Below are positions 1 through 4,228 of a stretch of DNA of 6,885 bases, piece by piece. The position numbers and the translations under genes are program-made. Source of the DNA: Flavobacteriales bacterium UBA7382 (lineage in GTDB: Bacteria > Bacteroidota > Bacteroidia > Flavobacteriales_D > Sanyastnellaceae); NCBI GenBank assembly GCA_002469765.1, contig DKNS01000028.1, positions 1 to 6,885 on the forward strand, given 5' to 3'. The stretch's first letter is position 1. Each line of letters starts with the position of its first letter. A model generated the notes under the pieces. The model made no database searches and was not told the DNA's origin. It saw nothing but the letters and a program-made list of their open reading frames with translations.

Positions 1-1
1 G

Positions 2-1075
2 TTCAACCACGAAGTCCAAAACCGTGAGACAGAGCCCAACGACCCTCAACTGCCCCAACAATGGCATCATGTGGAAAATGGGGACCACGACATTGATTCT
101 GATTTGGCGTGGGACATCACAACAGGTGGCGCTGCAGCGGACGGTTCGCGCATCGTCGTGGCGGTGCTTGAGGGCGGCGGATCCAACTACAACCACGTAG
201 ACTTGATTGACAACCATTGGGTGAACACGGCGGAAATTCCGGACAACGGCATCGACGACGACTTCAATGGGTTTGTCGACGATTACAACGGCTGGAACTC
301 GGGTTCCAACGACGACAACATTGCAGCCGGAGGCCACGGGACCTCGGTGTCGGGCATGATCGGTGCCACGGGTGACAATGGTCTTGGAGGGGTTGGCGTC
401 AACTGGGACGTGGACATCATGCAAGTGGACATGGGCAATGGGTTGTCAGAAGCCAACGTGATTGCCGCCTACAATTACCCATTCGAGATGCGTGCCATCT
501 TCAATGAAAGTGACGGGGCCCGCGGGGCGTTTGTGGTGGCGACCAATGCCTCCTGGGGCATCGACTTGGCCAACCCCGCCAACTATCCCGTGTGGTGCGC
601 CTATTACGACGACCTCGGCGAGCAGGGGATTTTGAACTGCGGTGCGACTGCCAACCAGCAGTACAACATCGACACCCAGGGCGACATGCCCACGGGGTGC
701 AGTTCACCGTACATGGTGTCGGTCACCGCGACCAACAACAACGACGTGCGGACGTTCTCAGGCTACGGCGCAACCACCATTGACCTCGGTGCCCCAGGCG
801 ATCAAGTGTACTTGCCCAGTGGATCTTCAGGCTACAGCAACACCAGCGGCACGTCGTTCGCCAGCCCTTGTGTGGCTGGTGCCATCGCCTTGGTGTACAG
901 CGCACCTTGTCCAGATTTGATGGGGTTGGCGTTCTCCAATCCCCAGGCGGCTGCGGATTTGGTCCTGGGCTACATCCTTGACGGGACCGATGAAGTTTCC
1001 AACTTGGTTGGCGAGACGGTCACAGGAGGTCGCTTGAATTCATTCAACTCGTTGAATTTGGCGATGGCCAATTGC
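2..1075 (+). repeat. Duplicated protease segment, copy A (partner 4436-5509)
   Basis: These 358 codons align without any gap to 4436-5509, both on the + strand. A hand count gives about 283 identical residues (79%). Third-position differences are frequent, for example in the VAVLEGGG codons, so the duplication is not very recent. Similarity is lost right after the catalytic domain, at the Cys at 1073-1075. Confidence 0.9.
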
Positions 1076-2533
1076 GGTCCACTGGAGTGCGCGCCAGATT
1101 CGATCTACGCCTCCACGGAGTGCTCGTATGACGCGGAGTCGGCTCAGGTTATGACCCACATTGAGTTGGGGGTTGAATTGAGTTCCTTTCTGTGCGCCAC
1201 CTCCACAGTGTGCATGACGAACACCACAGATTCTTCTGCGGTGATGTGCGACTCGCTGGCGATCAATTCTGGGGACAGCCACTTGTTCCAAACGGCCGAA
1301 CCCAACTCGATGTATGAATTCTACTACACGGTGGATTCATTGTGGAGTGACGTTGTGGTGGTGGAGACCCCTGCGTGCGACGCATTGGTCCCTGGATGCA
1401 CTGGACCAACAGCTTACAACTACAACCCGGACGCCACCATTGACAATGGATCATGCGATTTCCCTTGCGTTGATGTGCAGTTGACCATCCTGACAGATTG
1501 TTGGCCAGATGAGGTGGGGTGGGAAATCGTCTCGGCCGACACCGTGGTGGCTTCCTTGGCTCCTGGCACTTACGCCGAGGAGGAGTCTGAATTCGTATTT
1601 GAGCAATGTTTGACTGAGGGATGCTACACGTTTGTGTTGACCGACGAATATGGAGACGGGTTGAACGGCGCGTCTTGGGACCAATGCGGTGTGGATGGGG
1701 ATTACATGGCAACCGATTCGTCAGGCATGATTTTGTTCCAAATGGACGACCCCAACTATGGCGACCAGATTGAGCACAACTTCTGCCTCCCAGCCATCTT
1801 CGGATGCACCGATGACGAAGCCTGCAACTACGACGTCGAGGCCAACACGGACAATGGCATGTGTGAGGTTCCTGGAGAGCCTTGCGACGATGGGGATGAG
1901 GCCACCATTTTTGATGTCGTTGGCGAAGACTGCATCTGCCTGGGCGAGCTAGCCGTGCCGGGCTGTATGGACGACGAGGCGTGCAATTACAACATGGATG
2001 CCAACGTGGAGGACGATTCATGCTTGCTCATGGGCGAGGGGGGCATTTCAGGCCCTCTGTTCCCGGACGCGGGCGACGTCTCCACCTACACCTACAACGG
2101 GGCTTCCGGCACCACCTTCACATGGAGCGTGGTGGGTGGCGAAGTCACCGCGGGACAGGGCACCATGTCCATTGAAGTGACGTGGGGCACAGAGGCCGGC
2201 TCTGGCAGCGTAACTCTGTTGGAAGGTGATGGTGCAGGATGCGAAGGTGAAGTGATTCGTACCGTGACCATTTTGGCAACGTCCAACCTGGAAGAGGCGG
2301 CCTCTGGGAAGATCTCACTTTCCCCCAACCCAGCCCGAGATGCCTTCTGGCTGAGCTTTGACCACATGCCTGAAGGCCAGTTGGAGGTGGTGGTGTTTGA
2401 CTTGCTCGGGGCACAGGTGAAGGTGGTCCAAACCCAAGGGGAAGTGTCTGTCCAAGGGTTGGCTCCAGGTCGTTACAACGTGCAGGTGCGCACCACGCAG
2501 GGGTTGCAAAACCTGCCCATTGTGGTCGAGTGA
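2..2533 (+). CDS. Secreted subtilisin-like (S8) serine protease with Cys-rich repeats and T9SS sorting domain; 5' end cut by the window
   Basis: The frame is open from base 2 to the TGA at 2531-2533 (843 codons). It continues left of the window: the codons before the GTG at 71 read FNHEVQNRETEPNDP and align with the inside of the downstream paralogue, so about 95 N-terminal residues (signal peptide, most of the prodomain) are missing and the GTG at 71 is not the start. S8 catalytic domain about 20-1075: VAVLEGGGSNYNHVDL with Glu at 170-172 where the family has Asp, GGHGTS with His at 335-337, the probable oxyanion Asn at 653-655 (TAN), and SGTSFASP with Ser at 854-856. Next come an unrecognised Cys-rich segment (1076-1393), three CNY units (from 1394, 1802 and 1961), a DEYGDGLNG module (1466-1792), a PKD-like beta domain (about 2051-2275), and a T9SS type A sorting domain (2312-2530) with SPNPARDAF and LAPGRYNVQV. 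Inferred role: degradation of extracellular protein after export, at the cell surface or in the medium. The family call is firm; substrate and activity are unknown. Confidence 0.93.
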   Translation, partial: FNHEVQNRETEPNDPQLPQQWHHVENGDHDIDSDLAWDITTGGAAADGSRIVVAVLEGGGSNYNHVDLIDNHWVNTAEIPDNGIDDDFNGFVDDYNGWNSGSNDDNIAAGGHGTSVSGMIGATGDNGLGGVGVNWDVDIMQVDMGNGLSEANVIAAYNYPFEMRAIFNESDGARGAFVVATNASWGIDLANPANYPVWCAYYDDLGEQGILNCGATANQQYNIDTQGDMPTGCSSPYMVSVTATNNNDVRTFSGYGATTIDLGAPGDQVYLPSGSSGYSNTSGTSFASPCVAGAIALVYSAPCPDLMGLAFSNPQAAADLVLGYILDGTDEVSNLVGETVTGGRLNSFNSLNLAMANCGPLECAPDSIYASTECSYDAESAQVMTHIELGVELSSFLCATSTVCMTNTTDSSAVMCDSLAINSGDSHLFQTAEPNSMYEFYYTVDSLWSDVVVVETPACDALVPGCTGPTAYNYNPDATIDNGSCDFPCVDVQLTILTDCWPDEVGWEIVSADTVVASLAPGTYAEEESEFVFEQCLTEGCYTFVLTDEYGDGLNGASWDQCGVDGDYMATDSSGMILFQMDDPNYGDQIEHNFCLPAIFGCTDDEACNYDVEANTDNGMCEVPGEPCDDGDEATIFDVVGEDCICLGELAVPGCMDDEACNYNMDANVEDDSCLLMGEGGISGPLFPDAGDVSTYTYNGASGTTFTWSVVGGEVTAGQGTMSIEVTWGTEAGSGSVTLLEGDGAGCEGEVIRTVTILATSNLEEAASGKISLSPNPARDAFWLSFDHMPEGQLEVVVFDLLGAQVKVVQTQGEVSVQGLAPGRYNVQVRTTQGLQNLPIVVE
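1076..1393 (+). other. Unrecognised Cys-rich segment inside the first protease
   Basis: These 106 codons sit between the end of the catalytic domain and the first CNY unit and have no counterpart at this position in the downstream paralogue. The translation starts GPLECAPDSIYASTEC and is rich in Cys, Ser, Thr and acidic residues, with a probable beta-sandwich pattern (alternating hydrophobics around MTHIELGVELSSFLC and MYEFYYTVDSLWSDVVVVE). It may be an Ig-like or other beta spacer or binding domain. I cannot assign it to a family. Confidence 0.5.
1394..2023 (+). repeat. Three dispersed CNY-type Cys-rich protein repeats in the first protease
   Basis: Three units of 21 codons lie at 1394-1456 (GCTGPTAYNYNPDATIDNGS then Cys), 1802-1864 (GCTDDEACNYDVEANTDNGM then Cys) and 1961-2023 (GCMDDEACNYNMDANVEDDS then Cys). 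The first is degenerate: Tyr replaces the second Cys. They are separated by a YGDG module (1466-1792) and by a Cys-containing stretch with GEPCDDGDEATIFDVVGEDC (1865-1960). The units lack the DDCGVCGG linker found in the downstream paralogue. The acidic D-x-D-x-D/N-G pattern suggests small calcium- or disulfide-stabilised stalk modules; that role is inference. Confidence 0.8.
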
Positions 2534-2561
2534 TCGGTTCGGAAAGACAAGAGCCCCTATG

Positions 2562-2594
2562 AAATAAGGCCTGCTTATGCAGGCCTTATTTTTT
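2562..2594 (+). terminator. Rho-independent terminator after the first protease gene
   Basis: A perfect 13-bp stem (AAATAAGGCCTGC at 2562-2574 with GCAGGCCTTATTT at 2579-2591) closes a 4-base TTAT loop and is followed by T, giving six T in a row at 2589-2594. It lies 28 bases after the protease stop codon. It also lies between convergent genes, 26 bases past the acyltransferase stop. On the - strand the 3' arm ends TTATTT followed by C, so termination that way is possible but weaker. Confidence 0.88.
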
Positions 2595-2620
2595 GCGTCT
2601 GATTCTCGGTGAAGAAGCCG

Positions 2621-3376
2621 TCAGTCGTCCAGTTTGGCCCTCAGTTCGAGGCAGGCTTGCGCGGTCCAGTTGCGCACCTCTTCACGAAGCTTATCTGCGT
2701 CGTTTCCTTTCATCAGCGGTCCGAATCGCACCGCCACATCTACGTGTTTGGGGCCGAAGTGCTTAAAAGCATGGGTCACAAACATTGTTTTGTCCACCCA
2801 CGCGATTCCCTGGTCCTTGTACTCGAGTGCCACAGGCATGATGGAGAACCCCTCTTGGGCGCAGGTGTAAAACATGCCAGGGCGGTATTCGAGAAGGTCG
2901 GGGCCGAGGTGGCAGGTGCCCTCAGGAAAAATCACCAACCCCATGCCGTCGGCCAGACGTTCGTGCACCGAGGCCCTGGTGAGGCGTCGGCTCTCTTTGC
3001 TTTGGCGGTCGACCCAAATTGTTCCAAGGAGGCTCGCGCCCCAGCCGATGATGGGCCAATTTTTGGTCTCTATGCGGGCCACGTATACCACGGGGAATTT
3101 GACTGAAAACAAGATGGCGTCTAGGTAGGAGCGGTGGTTGCCCATCATCACCACGGGTTCTTGCGGCGGTTCGCCTTCCCAGTGGATACGCAGGCCCATC
3201 AAGTGTTGCACACGTTGGATGAAGTTTAAAAACCGCTTGTGGATCAAAGCTCGAGAGCGCACGAGGTTGGCGCCAGAAAGGTTGAGCCACAAGGCGTCAA
3301 GCAGCAACACGAGAATGGTTGCAACGCAAAGCGACAGAAAGCCAATCATCCTGGCCAGGGAGCGGAGGTGACGCAT
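2621..3376 (-). CDS. PlsC-family (lysophospholipid/glycerolipid) acyltransferase
   Basis: This is a 251-residue membrane-associated acyltransferase, probably moving an acyl chain to lysophosphatidic acid or a similar lipid at the inner membrane face. The N-terminus has a hydrophobic helix (MIGFLSLCVATILVLLLDAL, about residues 10-29). The four blocks of the PlsC/LPLAT family are visible: GNHRSYLD with the catalytic H-x4-D at His81 and Asp86, GTIWVDR with Arg124, FPEGT at 150-154, and a later IMPVALEY. The length fits the family (about 240-270). I chose the ATG at 3374-3376; an in-frame TTG at 3392-3394 would add six residues and lies only 9 bases after the stop of the upstream gene. With the ATG the gap is 27 bases, so the two - strand genes are probably one operon. 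Bacteroidota carry several PlsC paralogues, so acceptor specificity (phospholipid, ornithine lipid or other) cannot be read from the sequence. Confidence 0.92.
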   Translation of the reverse strand: MRHLRSLARMIGFLSLCVATILVLLLDALWLNLSGANLVRSRALIHKRFLNFIQRVQHLMGLRIHWEGEPPQEPVVMMGNHRSYLDAILFSVKFPVVYVARIETKNWPIIGWGASLLGTIWVDRQSKESRRLTRASVHERLADGMGLVIFPEGTCHLGPDLLEYRPGMFYTCAQEGFSIMPVALEYKDQGIAWVDKTMFVTHAFKHFGPKHVDVAVRFGPLMKGNDADKLREEVRNWTAQACLELRAKLDD

Positions 3377-3403
3377 GGCGCAAATGTCGACCAAACCCCA
3401 GGG

Positions 3404-4063
3404 TCAGCCCTCAAAGAGCTTGGTGAATTTGCTCGTGACGAAGGGGGTGAAGGCACCTGGCACCACACGCTTCATTTTCTTCGCTGGGCGCACTTGCACG
3501 GCCAAGGCTTCACCGGTGATGGGGTGGCGGTAGTCCAATTGAGTGCACGTCAAATGCAGCCCCGCGCCCGTGTAGATGGGGGGTGTGCCGTACACGGTGT
3601 CGCCCACAACGGGGTGTCCCATGGCCGAGGCGTGGCGTCGTATTTGGTGTGTCCGTCCTGTCTCTATGGTCCATTCCACCAAGGATGCCTGCCCGTGAAC
3701 GGCCCAGTTTCGGATGCCGAGCACCCTGAACTTAGAGCGGCAGGGTTTGCCATCAATGGGGAACCCACATTGGCCGGCATAGGGAAGTTGATTTCCGCTG
3801 ACCCAGCTGTGGTAGGTCTTGGTGATGAAAGGCCACTGCGCTTGGAAGGCCTCAAAGACTTCCGAGTTCCAAGCCACAAGGATGGGGCCACGGGTCCCGT
3901 GATCCAGACGGTGGAGAGGTTTGGAGCCTTTGGGCAGCTCAGTGCTGCGAGTCAGCAGTGCACTGAGGTGGTGCCTCCCGCGTCCGTGGGTCGACAACCC
4001 AGCCGCCTTGAGCACGACCGCATGGTCCTTGTCACAATGCAATATGTTCAGCTCTTGATTCAA
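3404..4063 (-). CDS. RluA-family RNA pseudouridine synthase (short form, no S4 domain)
   Basis: The enzyme should convert a specific uridine in rRNA or tRNA to pseudouridine. Visible family marks, numbered from the TTG start at 4061-4063 (219 residues): ILHCDKDHAVVLKAAGLSTH at the N-terminus (the usual 'vvnKPaGl' strand), HRLDHGTRG with catalytic Asp54, the central KTYHSWVSG strand, GRTHQIRRHASAMGHPVVGD and the following VYG near the C-terminal third, and LHLTCTQLDYRHPITGE. Length and the lack of an S4 domain fit the short TruC/RluA-like members; the target base cannot be told. The frame stays open upstream to a TTG at 4168, but those extra 35 codons carry no family sequence and run into the start of the divergent protease gene, so I prefer the TTG at 4063; a TTG at 4114 is a less likely alternative. 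No ATG is available in frame. Probably co-transcribed with the acyltransferase. The HRLD-x-x-T-R-G variant has Arg where Ser is common. Confidence 0.9.
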   Translation of the reverse strand: MNQELNILHCDKDHAVVLKAAGLSTHGRGRHHLSALLTRSTELPKGSKPLHRLDHGTRGPILVAWNSEVFEAFQAQWPFITKTYHSWVSGNQLPYAGQCGFPIDGKPCRSKFRVLGIRNWAVHGQASLVEWTIETGRTHQIRRHASAMGHPVVGDTVYGTPPIYTGAGLHLTCTQLDYRHPITGEALAVQVRPAKKMKRVVPGAFTPFVTSKFTKLFEG

Positions 4064-4150
4064 CGGAGTGCGAGGTGTTGAATTTGGCGATGAAAAGACT
4101 GATTTTTGGCACAAACCTGTATCTTTTCCCGATAAACCAAAACCAAAACC
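4064..4150. promoter_or_regulatory. Divergent intergenic region with possible promoter of the second protease gene
   Basis: These 87 bases separate the divergent pseudouridine synthase and protease starts and must hold at least the protease promoter. TATCTTTT at 4120-4127 resembles the Bacteroidota -7 element TAnnTTTG with the final base differing, 23 bases before the ATG. A TTTTTGG at 4103-4109 is too close to be a proper -33 element. Directly before the ATG is an A/C-rich leader with AAACC, AAAACC, AAAACC (4134-4150) and no Shine-Dalgarno sequence, as is common in this phylum. The promoter assignment is tentative. Confidence 0.3.
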
Positions 4151-4228
4151 ATGAAGCAATTTCTTCAAAATGCTTTGAGTTTGTGTCTAAGCGCGTTGTT
4201 CTTGACCGCGGGATACAGCGCAAGCGCT
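4151..4228 (+). other. Sec signal peptide of the second protease
   Basis: Residues 1-26 have a Lys at position 2, a hydrophobic core over about residues 8-20 (ALSLCLSALFLTA), and an Ala-Ser-Ala cleavage motif just before Gln27. The Cys at 12 lies inside the core and is not in a lipobox. This supports export across the inner membrane, the first step for T9SS cargo. Confidence 0.85.

Noticed and set aside
71..73. GTG at 71 as the start of the first protease
   Set aside because: The frame is open to the left edge and the 23 codons before it align with residues 96-118 of the paralogue, so the gene starts outside the window.
1263..2021. A 252-codon open frame on the - strand inside the first protease
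   Set aside because: The translation is rich in Arg, Pro, His and Cys as expected for antisense of a GC-biased gene. The + frame here carries repeats shared with the paralogue.
2609..3106. A 165-codon + strand open frame opposite the acyltransferase
   Set aside because: The - strand frame has the HX4D and FPEGT motifs; the + frame shows no family features.
3239..4081. A 280-codon open frame on the + strand opposite the pseudouridine synthase and the start of the acyltransferase
   Set aside because: It is antisense to two genes with clear family motifs, has no recognisable domain, and follows from codon bias of the true genes.
2534..4150. Mobile element between the two paralogues
   Set aside because: No transposase or integrase frame and no visible terminal inverted repeats or target duplications; the two genes present are ordinary metabolic or RNA-modification enzymes.
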